From: Siphonodentalium dalli
Taxonomy: Eukaryota; Mollusca; Scaphopoda; Gadilida; Siphonodentaliidae
DNA: 64,000 nt
Direction of reading: 5' to 3'
NCBI GenBank assembly: GCA_032622095.1
Contig: CP136067.1
Location: forward strand, 132,993,990 to 133,057,989
Part shown: positions 12,031-23,836 of the stretch, piece after piece
Position numbering within the stretch: the first letter of the stretch is position 1
How the letters are laid out: each line of letters begins with the position of its first letter
Translations under genes and position numbers: made by a program
The notes under the pieces: generated by a model
Seen by the model: only the letters and a program-made list of their open reading frames with translations
The model's database searches: none
Told to the model about the DNA's origin: nothing

Positions 12031-12310
12031 TCCCTAGCCCAAACCAATTCGTAATATCAAAAATAGGATACACTTGAATTTAACATTCTGAAATCAATAT
12101 ATATATATCTTTATTATCCTCCATATATGGAGATTCATATATAAATGTTTATATTATTAGAACAAACACAATTTGGTACATAACACAGTGTATAACAAAA
12201 AATAAGATTACAAACATATCTACAACACATGTCTCAATATGTATGATGAACCAACTACACATGCACATATACACACATTCATGCACTACAAACGGTAGAC
12301 ATTCCATTCT

Positions 12311-12470
12311 ACAGCCATATCGTACTTACATACAGAGAAATAGCATACTCCGAGACGACCAAGCCGGAGTTGGACCCAATTCAGGGATCTCTCTCTCTGG
12401 AAGACCCACAAACGCCAATGCCTTTGTGCAGTCTTACCGACTCGGGGCCGACCATTTCCCAGCACCACTC

Positions 12471-12554
<84 letters not shown>

Positions 12555-12570
12555 CCATATCGTACTTACA
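12311..12570. repeat. (TA)n microsatellite with flanking 20-bp direct repeat
   Basis: A 76-nt pure TA run (12474-12549) lies just before the second of two identical 20-mers, acagccatatcgtacttaca, at 12311-12330 and 12551-12570. Reading frames made of alternating Ile/Tyr here are artefacts. Confidence 0.9.
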
Positions 12571-12751
12571 GACATACAGACGACAGTCAGACAAGCAGGC
12601 ATACCAGACAAACAAACAAACGACAGACATACGTACATACAGACTAATGTACTTACTGGTAAAACAATACACAGATACATGTGATATGAACAATTACGAA
12701 CACGCTTATAACTGCATGTTATGGTCGAGTTTATATGAAGTTTTGGGAGAA

Positions 12752-13313
12752 CTAGTCAGGACTTGGCGTCAGTCGATCAACATATACTCTCCAGAGGAAT
12801 GCAGCTTTGTTCACGAAAAAGTATATTAGTTTATTTTCTTCTTCGGGAGCACAGTATATGTTTTCATGTAGACCTGTTAGTATAACGCGCGTTTTGGATT
12901 CTACATCCAGTTTGTCATACTGCATATAAATGTCTACATGAAACAAGTTTAGTAGCTCGAATTCAAAGGTATTTCGATAGTCGCAAATGGAAGAACATTC
13001 GATTAAGACATGTTTTACAAGATCTTTATGTTTGTTGTCACATAATACGCAGGTTTCCTCATTTGTTTCCAGGATACAAATAAGGCGTGCAATAAGTAGA
13101 TATGATTTTTTTATGGGCTGGGTATATGCGACAATTTTCCCATAGCCGGGACATGCATAACGTTGGATGGACGGCAGAGAACCTGGCAAGTCGAGTATCC
13201 TCATTTACGCTCATGTCCCAATATTCTCTATTAACTTTTGACCATGATTCGTTTATGGCACATTTCCATGTGGATTTCTTAGGGAATATTTGAATTTTCG
13301 ATGTAGTTCTCAA
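12752..13313 (-). pseudogene. LINE ORF2 C-terminal region with CCHC finger
   Basis: Frames at 13313-13059 and 13204-12752 overlap. The second contains ETCVLCDNKHKDLVKHVLIE followed by Cys, a C-x2-C-x8-H-x4-C pattern typical of the end of CR1/L2-like ORF2 proteins. A frameshift separates the two frames. Confidence 0.7.
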
Positions 13314-13354
13314 GAGCTTCGGTCATGTCATATTTGTTAAGAGTGTCAATGATG

Positions 13355-15662
13355 TCATACATGTAACTTGATGATGAACATGTAGTGCCAACAATGTACT
13401 GATATAGGCGCGTGAGAAATACTTTTTTTCACAGATTTAGAAGATTTTAAGTTGCACAAAGAGCCGAAGAATGACATTTTACGTTTTTCGATAAGTGACA
13501 CCATAGACGAGGTTCCGACTAATCCTTGCGCAATAACCGTTTTTGTACGACGATGAAGGCCCTGGTAATACTTTAAACAGAATCTGTGTGTTCGTTCCAG
13601 GCGATCAACGTGTTTTTGGTTCAAATTCCAGAGAAGTTCAGACCCGTACAGCCCTTTAGGTATGACCAACGACGAATATATCAACGAGCAACTTGTTGGG
13701 GTCATACCACCCGGGTAAAGGCCGGCGTTGTTGAGCATCATAAACGTGCTACGAGTCTTATCGCATATATGCTCTGTGAATATTCCATTAAAGTCATACT
13801 TATCAAGATAAATGCCCAAATGAGTTATGTTAGTGGTTTCTTTGACATCTGAGGTACCAAGGTTCCAAAGTCGATCCTGACGCGAAAATTCGGATTTAGT
13901 TTCATTAAATACCACTACAGCGCATTTATTTGGGTTATATCGATACCGCCATTTGTTACTGTAATCGTAGCAAATATCACATAGTGCTGATAAACCAGAT
14001 TTGCTGAGAGACAGCAGAACCATATCATCTGCATGTGTCGGAGACGTACAATTTACACCGAGCATGTTTAAACCAAACGGCGAGTTTGCAAGGATATGTA
14101 TCAACTCGCCAACGTATATCATATAGTACAACGGCGAGAGGATTCCTCCCTGCCTGGCTCCCTGTCGCACATCAAACCACCTGGAAAAAACGTTGTTATG
14201 ACGAATGGAACAGGTTACATTGATCAGAAGATCGCGCATCAATCGAAATAAGTTTCCTCTGAATCCGCATGTGTGCAATTTGTATAACAATCCGTTAACC
14301 CAGACAGTATCGAACGCTTTCCAGACGTCTAAAAAGAGGCTATACAACTTTTGTTTACTTTCGGATACATACGCAATACATTCTTTCATTATATATGACG
14401 TCATAGTTGCACTAATGCCCTTTTGGAAGCCATGTTGAAGCGGGTGTATATCAAGCAATTTTGGAGCGTATAGTTCTATTCGAGATTGTAAAATCTTTTC
14501 GAGAAGCTTGTATAGAGTGGGCATGAGAGTTATAGCTCTGTAGCTATTTTCTGGATTTCGAACCACCTTTGTATAATGTTTTGATTACACCACGTTTCAT
14601 CTGTGGTGGGACCGTTTGTGTTTGAATCAGGACTGTCATGAGATTCGATACCGTCTGTGTTAACTTCTGGCTTCCGTAAATCAAATGTTCGTTCGATATG
14701 CCATCCCAACCAGTTGCTTTGCCAAAGCTCAGGCTGCGGTAAACAGAAAGCAATTCGTGTGGAGTTACAGTAAAGAGTATGTCATTTTCATTGTCATCAT
14801 TTTGGTCGCTGGTGGTTATTCGCGTGACAAATTCATTCACGTATTTGAAGTGTTTATTGTCAAACGCAGGTCTGTACAACGGCGAATATAATTTCTCAAA
14901 GTAGGAGGCCCATCCCTCCGCGATTTCGTTATCGTGCCGAAGAGTTTGTCCACCATAAGAGAAAAATGCGTTCATATCTAGATGATTTTTCTGACGCTTG
15001 GTATGTAATACGCGAAATAAATAATTCTGATCAATTTGTGCGCGTTCGTCGATTTCATTATTTTGTTCGGCCAAGTATTGAACAGAGGCTTTTCTGTATT
15101 CTCTCCTGAAATTACATTTCGCAAGTTTATAGTTCGTGTAACTTTCTGAGTGAGTGTCCGCGCGAGGTCTGCCTTCATTCACCCAAAGTTTTCGGAGAGT
15201 CCGCATATTTGTATGCATAGTTTTCAAGTGTTCATTCCAAAAGGGTTTCAGTCGTTTATTATATTTCTTGTTCGGCAAGGTTGTTTGAGAAGCATTTGAT
15301 ATTGCATTTACAATTGAATCATATATTATGCATGCATCGTTTTCCTGTTTATCTAATTTGTCAAATGAGTTTAATTCTGAGTCAAGTATTTGTTTATAAT
15401 TTTCAAGGATTTCCGGCTGAGATTTAGCTTTTTTCCAGTCTACGATAACGCGTTTTTCGGTGTCTTCTGTTTTATGACCATCTCGTAATCCAACGTTCAT
15501 GCTCAAAGTAACCGGTCTGTGATTTGACACATTAATTGCGTCATCGTCTAAGACATGGACCTCTCTCGTGAAAGGAATAAGAGTGGTTGGTATCAGTAAA
15601 TGATCAACAATAGTTCCTTCAAAAATGCCGTCGCCAAAGGGTCGCATGTCGATCGCGGACAA
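13355..15662 (-). pseudogene. LINE reverse transcriptase domain, split by a frameshift
   Basis: Two overlapping minus-strand frames (15662-14544 and 14566-13355) together hold the RT: YRAITLMPTLYKLLEKIL, HPLQHGFQKG, LFLDVWKAFDTVW (box with catalytic Asp), RQGARQGGILSPLYYM and HADDMVLLS (the A-D-D catalytic pair). All key residues are present, so decay is recent or limited. The break near 14550 is a single frameshift in the RT N-terminal part. Downstream (LERTHRFCLKYYQGL) is the usual post-RT region. Confidence 0.85.
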
Positions 15663-15712
15663 TCATGACAGTAATTATAGTTCACAGACACCATTTCGAT
15701 TCGCTTGACAAG

Positions 15713-16250
15713 TCATTTGAATGCCATGTTTCGTTCATCTGATTTCTCAAATTGACCATTGAAATCCCCCATTACTATTACATTACCATATGGTTTGTAC
15801 ATATCACAAATATCGCCAAGTGTTTTCGTGTATTCTTCATAAAATTCGACCGAGTAATTTGTAGAAGGCAGGTATACCTGCAAAATATATAGAAAACATG
15901 TATCTGTTATTCTGATTTGTATTCCTATTATTCTGTCATCTTCTATTGCAAGCGGACTAATACGTTCAGTGAGTCTGGAGTGCCATAACAGCGCAACCCC
16001 ACCACTCGGCCTCCCTCTTTTATTTGGGATCCTTTGGCGGGAATCGCACACTGCATGGTATTCATAAGACTTGTCGAGCGAACCAAAAAAAATTATATCA
16101 CATTGATAGAGCCAGTGCTCACTCAGGCCTATTATGTCATGTATACCACTCCGGAGCAATTTGCTCAAGTAATATCCAGATGACATAACGCCTGTTGCAT
16201 TCCATGTAATCATATTAAGATTAGCGGTTCCCATTGCGCCGTTATAATTG
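15713..16250 (-). pseudogene. LINE APE-type endonuclease domain
   Basis: The minus frame gives MITWNATGV (first metal-site Asn), DIIGLSEHWL (catalytic Glu), GRPSGGVALLW and VMGDFNGQF (D-x-N). These are the ordered motifs of exonuclease-endonuclease-phosphatase nucleases in LINE ORF2. The frame ends at a stop at 15713, and similarity resumes in another frame (MSAIDMRPFGDGIFEGTIVD) from 15662. A frameshift therefore splits the nuclease before its last S-D-H motif; VSNHRPV near 15540 is the SDH equivalent. Confidence 0.8.
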
Positions 16251-16380
16251 ATTTGTGACAAGCCAGTGTTGTGATTTCGTATACCGCTTAAATACACACA
16301 TAATGTGAATGCTAATAGTGCAACAATTTGGCACATACTGGACCAGATAACAACCTATACACAAATAAATAATAGTTGGA

Positions 16381-16700
16381 TTAATCACTGTATTTATGCA
16401 CCCACATTCTGCAGATTGCGCCACGTGGCCAGAATCGAGGTGCGAGAACACAGTCGAGATCCTCATGACATATATTGATGCGAGCACAGTTACCTCTGAG
16501 CATTCTAATAACAGTGAAGCGAGCGTCTTTATAAAGGAGATGTTTCTTTATGTCGTGAATTGTCACTGAATCAGCGAATCCTCCGAGGTACACTTGGGAA
16601 GTTTTAATTGGACCGTCGTGTTTGTTGAAGTAATAATAGTCATCCTGTGAATCATCAGCATAGTGAGCCGATGCCTGACGGGTGTACTTGTTTTTAGTGA
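16381..16700 (-). pseudogene. LINE ORF1-like fragment
   Basis: The minus-strand frame reads VYLGGFADSVTIHDIKKHLL, then a stretch ending in FWPRGAICRMWVHK. This follows the ORF1 pattern of many invertebrate LINEs (V-x-x-G/N-x-x-x-x-x-T-x-x-D-I-x-x-H-L, then W-P-x-G-x-x-x-R). The frame stays open upstream to about 16700 (DDSQDDYYYFNKHDGPIKTS). A stop after VHKYSD ends it. Confidence 0.55.
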
Positions 16701-16720
16701 CCGGTGCCTTTTAACTAAAC

Positions 16721-17528
16721 TCAAATCAGCAATGGAAATTTTTTGTAATTTGGTTATTTTACGCTCAAATCATTCCTATACTGAAAGATGGGCCTAGTAA
16801 TTCAGTATGTAAGTAAGTAACTGTTTATTATAAGCAGATTTTTTTTGCAAAATACTAACAAGGCTGTGTGAATTGAGTCCAAAGAACTTCTTTCTCGACT
16901 ATAGTTTTAACAGATAAGTTAACATTACATTAATAAGATATAAAAGTAAAGATATAAAATATTTATACATCTATATTCGACACAAACATAGAGTTATATG
17001 TGTAAATATATAAAGTTCCATTCAGTTTAAAATTATAAGACAGTGTTTTAGTTAATTTGACAGTTCTGTTTTGGAGACCTAGTGATAAAACGAGTAGCTA
17101 TATTCCCCTATTGAAACTTTGCTGTAAAACACCTTGCAAATATAATCAAAATGGCATTGCTGCCTCTCCGTTCTCCATGACAGAACTGTCAAACCCCAGA
17201 ATTGTGTACGAGAAATGAAGTTGATATAGTGGACAAGATGTGTGAAACAAAAATAAGTCTAGTGATGACAATTTCTTCTCTTGCCATTCCATATTTCAAT
17301 CTGGCTTTTGAAAATTTCTTCAGACAGCCCATTCTAGAGAACAGCTAAATCTCTGGGGTTTTTTCGGAATGGGTTGAAGTTACTCCGGAAATACGAAGAA
17401 TGTTCTGATAGTGAACTGAGTAGCTTTGCTTTTTGAAGGAAGGACGGATCTATTTGGGATATTATATTGTGACCGACACAGTCCCACACTGGCCGATGAC
17501 AGAGTTTATGTTCCAATTGGGGATCTTC
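16721..17528. other. no gene recognised (intron of lectin gene 1)
   Basis: AT-rich intronic sequence between the LINE 5' region and the next MITE. No domain-bearing frames or obvious repeats. Confidence 0.5.
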
Positions 17529-17931
17529 TTAACCCTTTACCCAACAAACCGGCCAAAACCGGCCAAATAAAGCTTCAACAGCCTAAAATATCTTCGGTCT
17601 GTCTCAATAGAACCATACAAATATGGGTATCATTGGAACCGGCTCATTGACCACATTGTGATGGTTACAGTTATGCCATGTGCCAATGCATGCTCTTATA
17701 TATGCGAGTCGACCATAGGTCGCCTCGCATATATAAGAGAATGCATTGGCCTAAAAAAAATCTTTTTTTAACACTTTTTACCATTTTTTCTTACATTCTT
17801 TAACAATTTTATAATTTTTAATGTGTTAAGCCAATGCATTCTCTTATATATGCGAGGCGACCTATGGTCGACTCGCATATATAAGAGAATGCATTGGCAG
17901 GCACAGGGCCCTTCTGTTGGGTAAAGGTTAA
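17529..17931. mobile_element. piggyBac-like MITE, copy 3
   Basis: TTAA at 17529-17532 and 17928-17931 and the same two hairpins as the copies at 945 and 9615. The right terminus has lost one G (gtaaagg before TTAA instead of gtaaaggg). The copy carries an extra ggca next to the second hairpin. Confidence 0.85.
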
Positions 17932-18819
17932 ATAAGATAAACCGCAATACAGGAGACAGTCAATTTATGCGGGATTAGCATAGTTATACCAGAGTATTTT
18001 AGAGTCAACTAACGTAAGTCACACCTTGAGTTGTTTTCCTGAGTTTACCAGAGTATAACATATCACTTTTCGTGTCCTGTAAATTGAGAATTTAATGTGG
18101 TATAATCAATTTGCAACATACCTTGGAAAACTTAGGTTGCCTTCAAAACAATCTGGTAACTTAGAAAAGAGTATATTCTGGTGATACAAGACCTTACTTT
18201 GCTGTTATCGATGCATATGGTAAAATGCAAAACATCATATATAGACCACATTGTGCTTTTGTATAGATAGTTGTCAGTGTAAACCAAATTACCCGGCATA
18301 CACTATACTGGCCAATGTGAATTGTCACTTTATAAACAGCTATTACATAATTCAGCCATCAGTTGTCATTGTTAATCTGTATCTCCATGCATATATAAAG
18401 ATTTGCTTACTCAATTGTATACTTTGCCACTTATGCTACATGCTCATTCTTGTGTATTGCGATATTTAGTTTGATATAGTTTTTAACAGTAATTGGTATT
18501 ACATAGAAGTTTTACGTGTGAAAATGCAAGGCTGAAAACAACATGGTAATATGAGCGATAACTCTATTTCATAATAACACATTATGCATCTGGGGTGTTT
18601 TGTCTCTTTTTGTCAGAAGAAAATCATGTTTCGATATTTAGTCAGTTCAAAAAATGGAGTACCCGGCTTCATACTCAAATGTTAACAGTCAGCGAAGTTA
18701 TGCAATATTTAGCACCTTAGGTAATCAATCACACGTGTCAGTCATATAACCTCCCATGATATTTTTCAAAGTTTAAGCCTTCTAAAAGCTGCCATGGTAT
18801 ACCAACTCACAAAATACAA

Positions 18820-19090
18820 GACTGGATTCACGAGGGTGACAATACAAGGTTAAATATACTAGGGTGAAAATATATGGCTGAAATCACAGGTCCCCACCCC
18901 AATAGTACATATCCTTTTGGTTTAAGTACTATTGGGGTGGGGTCAATTATTTTTTCTGGGAACATGCGGCTGAAATCACCAGGGTGAAAACACAATGGTG
19001 AAATTACAAGGTTAAAATTGCCAAGTTACAAGTAGCAGGAAAATACCAGGGTGAAGTTTGTTGAAATACCTGGGTGACATTAGCTGATTG
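18820..19090 (+). repeat. degenerate short tandem repeat (accagggtgaaat-like)
   Basis: Many loosely spaced variants of ccagggtgaaa, caaggttaaa and ggctgaaatcac occur through this intron stretch. The array is interrupted by the hairpin at 18892-18942. It is a decayed minisatellite of about 12-15 bp units. Confidence 0.55.
18892..18942. repeat. perfect 17-bp inverted repeat
   Basis: Arms 18892-18908 and 18926-18942 are exact reverse complements (ccccaccccaatagtac) with a 17-nt loop. Confidence 0.85.
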
Positions 19091-19732
19091 TGCAAAAATA
19101 CCATGCTATATTTACATGGTTCCAATTCAAATGTGTAATATATACTTGTGTAATATATACTTGTGTTATATACAAAGGTGTATGTTTTATTGGGAAATTT
19201 ACCAAAGAATATCGAACGTTGAGCTAACTGCATACATCCCTTTAACATGCCTGCAGATAATGTATCTGTCATTTGCTGAATGGGGTTTCCATATGGGTAA
19301 TTTAGTGATGACATACCACATAGTGGGTTAGCATCACCACATCCACCCTCTCGGAACCTGATTCTGCTTAGGCCTCATCTTTTGGGATGAGTCTCAAATT
19401 AACATTGTTATCGGTTACTTTTTCCCTTCTGGGAAGTATCTATATCCCTAAATTTCAGAAGATAATATGCATAATCGAGGTGGCTAATGGGTGAACATCA
19501 TCAACTTCAGCCGGGGAAATTTAATCTGATCCTGGGTCTCCCCATAGCAGTTGAGGCCAAAGCATAATGAGGTTCCCAGATGATGAATTTGGTGCCGCTA
19601 GCCCGCCGTGCCGGGATAGTGTCACTAAATTCACCCCTTGTGACCTCATTCTGCAAATGGCAGACATACTATTTGCAGGCTTGCCAACTAATGAATCTTT
19701 ACATGTATTTATACAAGGTGTGTTTCGGCCAG

Positions 19733-19971
19733 CTGCGATGATCAGGTATTGGATCGGGATCTACGAGCTGGCGCATGGCGACTGGAGAAACATGGACGGG
19801 ACGACAGCGACTGGATTACTCTGGCACAGCGGGGAACCGAATCATGCTGGGGGTGGATCATGCGCTAACCTGCATCAATCCACAATGAAGCCAGATCCAA
19901 CCTTCAAGCTGAACGACAGCACATGCTCAACATTGCTCCGCTATGTCTGTTCATTCAGATACGCCCCGTGA
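19733..19971 (+). CDS. C-type lectin gene 1, 3' exon encoding C-terminal half of the CTLD
   Basis: The exon starts after a cggccag acceptor (19732), contributes two nt to a split codon that fits the 1-nt overhang of 11710-11913, and ends at TGA (19969-19971). It reads YWIGIYELAHGDW, LLWHSGEPNHAGGGSCANLH and FKLNDSTC, ending LLRYVCS. This carries the W-I-G core, the E-P-N calcium/sugar motif (mannose-type specificity in characterised lectins) and N-D in place of the usual W-N-D (here L-N-D), plus the C-terminal Cys pair. The domain therefore looks complete and possibly able to bind sugar. The frame open upstream of 19733 is intron read-through. Confidence 0.8.
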
Positions 19972-20526
19972 TCAGTTCACACACACCCTGGATTTAACTA
20001 CTATAGTTATATTCAACAATAATACTAGTAGTAAAATTTGACAGTGCCAAATCCACTGTTTCCTTCGTATTTATTGTTGTGGCAACCATATCGCATCCCA
20101 ATGCAAGCCACATTACACTCTCAACAATACTGCAGGAAACGAACGGTCTCCAGATAACATTCGTTTTGCAATATTTTCCGCCAGGTTATTTAATTATGGC
20201 ACAAATATGCCATTCTAAATGACGTAACCATGGCAACACAATCGCTCCTCCGTAACATGATATACACTAATTGGATGCTAATTAATGTTCTGTATATTTC
20301 ATATATCATGATTTATCATTCGAATTGATCGAGAAACGTTATTTCGTCACAAAAATACATTGTACCGATTTAATACCTTACTATTTTTTAATCATGAGTT
20401 TTGTGAAATATGAATATTCACTATCCCACTTTGTATTTAAATAACAAACTTGCGATATATATATTCATATATTATAGTTCAATACAGTTAACAACTATAA
20501 ATATTGCACGGCTTGGAGTTGACTAT

Positions 20527-20610
20527 GCCAAAATAGTGGTCCGATGTGAGGAATAGTCTCCAAGCCAGTTGCAAGGGAACTATTCCTCCATCAAGGACCA
20601 CTATTTTGGC
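20527..20610. repeat. inverted repeat, interrupted hairpin
   Basis: The outer arms 20527-20542 and 20595-20610 (gccaaaatagtggtcc and complement) are exact. An inner pair (gaggaatagt/actattcctc) continues the stem with a small offset. Confidence 0.75.
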
Positions 20611-21206
20611 AACAGCGAAGCGATTTTGTGATTCGCGAAGACAGGAACAGGATAAATCCTCACATCGAGCACCGGAAGACCATGACAAATAACCGAAAAC
20701 AAATTGCTTACGATAATTTATTGTGCTCTGGTTGTCAAAATGTTGGACTTTTTTCCAACGAGGCGTAGATGACTTACAAATTGCCTCCCCGGGATAACAT
20801 GCTTGCTAAATTAGATTTCTGAATTTCCCCTGCGATAGTGAGTGCTAAAATTAGTAAGCGGGATTTCGTGTTGGGGACACTATCGGAAACATCGAATGTC
20901 GTGCATCCAACCACACATGTGGATTAGGTTTAGATAGTCACTTGAGATAAAATATATGAATAATAGTTCAATCCAGGAAGTGTCTAAATTGATGATGTTG
21001 ATTCCTCTGGGCGGGGGCAAAGACTCTGACAACTGACAATACATGACTATGGGTGGTGTTCTCGACTTTGTGCTGCAATTTTCGTCAAATTTGTCAACAA
21101 TTGGAAATATCATGGCTGAAACTACAATATTGTATCAAAAAAGCAGGATGAGATTGCATGTTTGGACAGACGGGAGCTGCGCTGGTGCAGCATTAAAGAC
21201 CCTGCG

Positions 21207-21366
21207 TCAGTGCATTCTCTTGTATATGCGAGTCCCCCAAAGGGAGCCTCGCATATGTAAGAGGATGCACTGGTTTACAGGATCAAGGTAAATACTGTTA
21301 GGCCAATGCACTGTCTTTTATATGCGAGGCGCCCTGGCGACTCGCATATACAACAGAATGCATTGG
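21207..21366. repeat. diverged hairpin pair related to the piggyBac-like MITE
   Basis: Two hairpins built from gtgcattctcttgtatatgc/gcatatgtaagaggatgcac and gccaatgcactgtcttttat and complement resemble the paired hairpins of the MITE copies. However, the spacing is shorter, the loops differ and there are no TTAA or CCCTTTACCC ends. It may be an old related family. Confidence 0.6.
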
Positions 21367-22387
21367 CTCCGGATTTTCACCAAAAAATCAGGAAGTTTCA
21401 GTCTTCAAAGGGTTCATTTTCCGATCAATATTTAGTGTAAAATATGTCGTTTTCGAATTGCACAATTTCTACTTTGGGACAAGTTTGGGTAAACAGATTT
21501 CACTGAGCCTTTTTTTTCAATAAAACAAAAAGAAATTTAGACATACAGTCTTTAAATGTTATCAAATTGTATGTTGCTACCCAATAAATATTGTATAACA
21601 ACTTTTTTTGTTAACTTTTGTAAATGCTTATGGTCAAATCATGCCACATATATCGTCTCAATAAAGTTATTTTGTAATAAGCCATTAGTTGAATCATGTC
21701 CAACCATGTGCGGTGTTACGCCGGACCTCGTTGAAATTTTGCGAAATTTGAAGTAAGTTCAGTTCTTATATATATAAGTGTTGTGAGTGGGAATTTCATG
21801 TCATGCCTGACACAACATTAGTTAGTTGGGAATTTCATACCAAAAGTAGATTGAAATTGTTCTGATAGTTTGATATTCCAACCAGTATTCAGTGTGAAAT
21901 TTGTTGCTTTGACATGTAGACTAGAAGTCGACTAGTTTCCTATTCTCTATCAAAATATTGTACTGGTTTGGCAAAATTTGCAAATGCCCAACCATAAGAG
22001 GTGCTATTGGAATTCTCAACCGTTAAAAAGTTTGAGGTACCATGTGGAAAGTTCCAAGCAAAGTGGGTGCAAGTGAAAATTCTCGGACTTGGAAATCTCA
22101 GTCTGCTTCAAGGCGGGGTGCTGCTGACAATTTTAAGGTGAAAACTGCCAAATAGAGACCCATTATCCAGGCGCCTGCTCATTTTTAGCCGCTTGGATTT
22201 AGGCGGTGATTGGTGTCTCCCAAACGGTTAACGTTTGTTCAAATTGTCGCGCTAATTAACGTACTTACTGTATTGATTAATAGAAAGCTAACTTGATTAA
22301 TCAAGATAGTAACTTACATTTGCTTGGCGGTTCTACGCTGTCCTATACTAACGGCCTTAAACTTTCTTTTTAAAATATAAAGGGCAA

Positions 22388-22960
22388 TAACTCTGGTAAA
22401 TAATTAAATAATAATAATCGTGCTTATGTAGCGCGTATCCCCAATATCAGAAGGGGTCTAAGCGCTTCGCATTATTACCCCAAATGTTGCGTAATGTCGA
22501 TTTTTTTGCCTGCAACCATTTTACAGGCGCTTCAATGGAGCGGTTTACACTTACCTTTTTGGGATTGTAGTTTGGGGGGGCTAACCCCGGGATGGTCGAA
22601 TAGACCGAAAGGTCTACTCCTTCACCCCTCATTTTATATGCCTTTATTGAGAAATAAGGACAAAAAAGCAATTTTTTGGTTCTCTATCTTTTTTTTTACT
22701 TTTTCTTCTTGTGCCTCTTCGCCGGTGGTGGTACAGACGAAGGTTTACACTTACCCAACAACCAGGTCCCTATTTCTCGTCCAGGTACGACGAAGCGAGG
22801 GCAGTACAAGTGACCTTGTCCAAGGGTCACAACCTGGTGCGAGTTTTGAAATAGCGTGTGGCTCTAAGCAGCACACACACCGCTTACTCCGATCAAGCCA
22901 CTGTTGAGGAGACGATAATCGACCGGCGGGCGCGAACTCACGCCGGTGCTTTAATACCAT
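22388..22960. repeat. dispersed repeat of a SINE-like type
   Basis: Contains the phrases cgtgcttatgtagcgcg, ggtctaagcgcttcgcatta and gaccttgtccaagggtcaca. These resemble widespread short interspersed repeats of marine invertebrates that carry an agcgctt core and a cttgcccaagggcacaac-like segment. The assignment rests on recognition of these phrases only; ends are approximate. Confidence 0.35.
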
Positions 22961-23304
22961 TACAAGTCCGTGACGTTTGTTCGACTCATTGTGCTATAAC
23001 GGCCTTAAATTTCGATGGGGATATACACACCACGGGACATCACTGAGATATAAACAAATCGGACAGACCTTGTTTTCGAACTCGATCGAGATATTGTTAA
23101 AGATCAATATACCAAATATCATTAGAATCGGTTGACGTCTGGTCACGTCATCGCGTTAACGGCAATATATTTACTATAAATAGAAAAGGGCAACAAGTAA
23201 TTTAGGTTCGATAAGTAGAGTGTTATATACAGTTGCAATCAACTCTTTCGCAAATCAGTATGTCTTTAGAAGCAAATTTGATTTTTGAGACAGTGCAATT
23301 GTTT

Positions 23305-23420
23305 TTTTTGGATTGGGTGGGATTCGAACCCCGGCCCATGACGGCGAGCGCGCCTTGCGACTCAAATAGGCACCTGGTGTGTTGTATAGTCCCAAGCATG
23401 TTCTAAGGGCCAGCTCGGCT
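23305..23420 (-). repeat. tRNA-derived SINE or tRNA-like remnant
   Basis: On the minus strand the sequence reads gccggggttcgaatcccacc followed by an A-rich tail (complement of 23302-23309). ggttcgaatcc (23320-23330) is a perfect RNA polymerase III B box/T-loop, and gcgcgctcgccgtcatgg precedes it at the anticodon-arm position. A clear A box and closing acceptor stem are not visible, so it is not called as a tRNA gene. Confidence 0.5.
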
Positions 23421-23756
23421 CGGCATGTTTCGGAGGCAATAAATATAGCATTGCTACTGTGCTATATCTCCATTATGTCTTTATTTGGAATAATTCAGTT
23501 GTAAGATGAAGTATGGCCATGCATGGGAAAATTTAAGTCATATCATACACATTATGTTGTTTTATTGGACTTCAATTTTCAAACAAGACGAACATTATTT
23601 AATATTCTTAAAGTTAAATAATTCTACATGTAAAGACAAACTAATTCCACTTTTTATAGTGAGACGACTTTAAATCAGCTTTAAACTTGCTGTAGAATCC
23701 GCCAAGTAAAACTCTCTTCTGTTTCCATCAACGGTAATTGTTATGTATTATAAAGT

Positions 23757-23836
23757 TAGCGTCGAGTCTAATATGGCTTTTCACCATAATATGGACGAGT
23801 ACAAGAAAACACATACCGTACACATTGTATAATGCC
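23757..23836 (+). repeat. foldback family fragment (gtcgagtctaatatggc...)
   Basis: Half-copy of the family seen whole at 24561-24738 and in part at 42176-42305: gtcgagtctaatatggcttt, then ggacgagtacaagaaaacac and gtacacattgtataat. Confidence 0.6.

Larger units (their letters stand above)
12750..16720 (-). mobile_element. non-LTR retrotransposon (APE-type LINE), inserted in lectin gene 1 intron
   Basis: From right to left on the minus strand the parts are an ORF1-like fragment, an APE endonuclease, a full-length-looking reverse transcriptase and a C-terminal CCHC finger. This is the order of CR1/L2/Jockey-like LINEs. Frame changes between about 15713 and 15662, near 14550, and between 13355 and 13313 break ORF2, so it is a dead but nearly complete copy. 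The 3' end probably runs toward the TA microsatellite at 12.5 kb. The exact clade is not resolved by eye. Confidence 0.85.
19972..22387. other. no gene recognised beyond listed hairpins
   Basis: The 3' flank of lectin gene 1. Apart from the inverted repeat at 20527-20610 and the hairpin pair at 21207-21366 I see no coding or repeat structure. Confidence 0.45.

Noticed and set aside
11580-12077. 165-residue ORF taken as a single exon
   Set aside because: Strong acceptor and donor at 11709 and 11914, matching exon length in the paralogue and phase compatibility with 19733, limit the exon to 204 nt.
12243-12693. Several ORFs rich in alternating Ile/Tyr
   Set aside because: They are translations of the TA microsatellite on both strands.
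23305-23420. Functional tRNA gene
   Set aside because: There is a B box but no clear A box, anticodon stem or closing acceptor stem.
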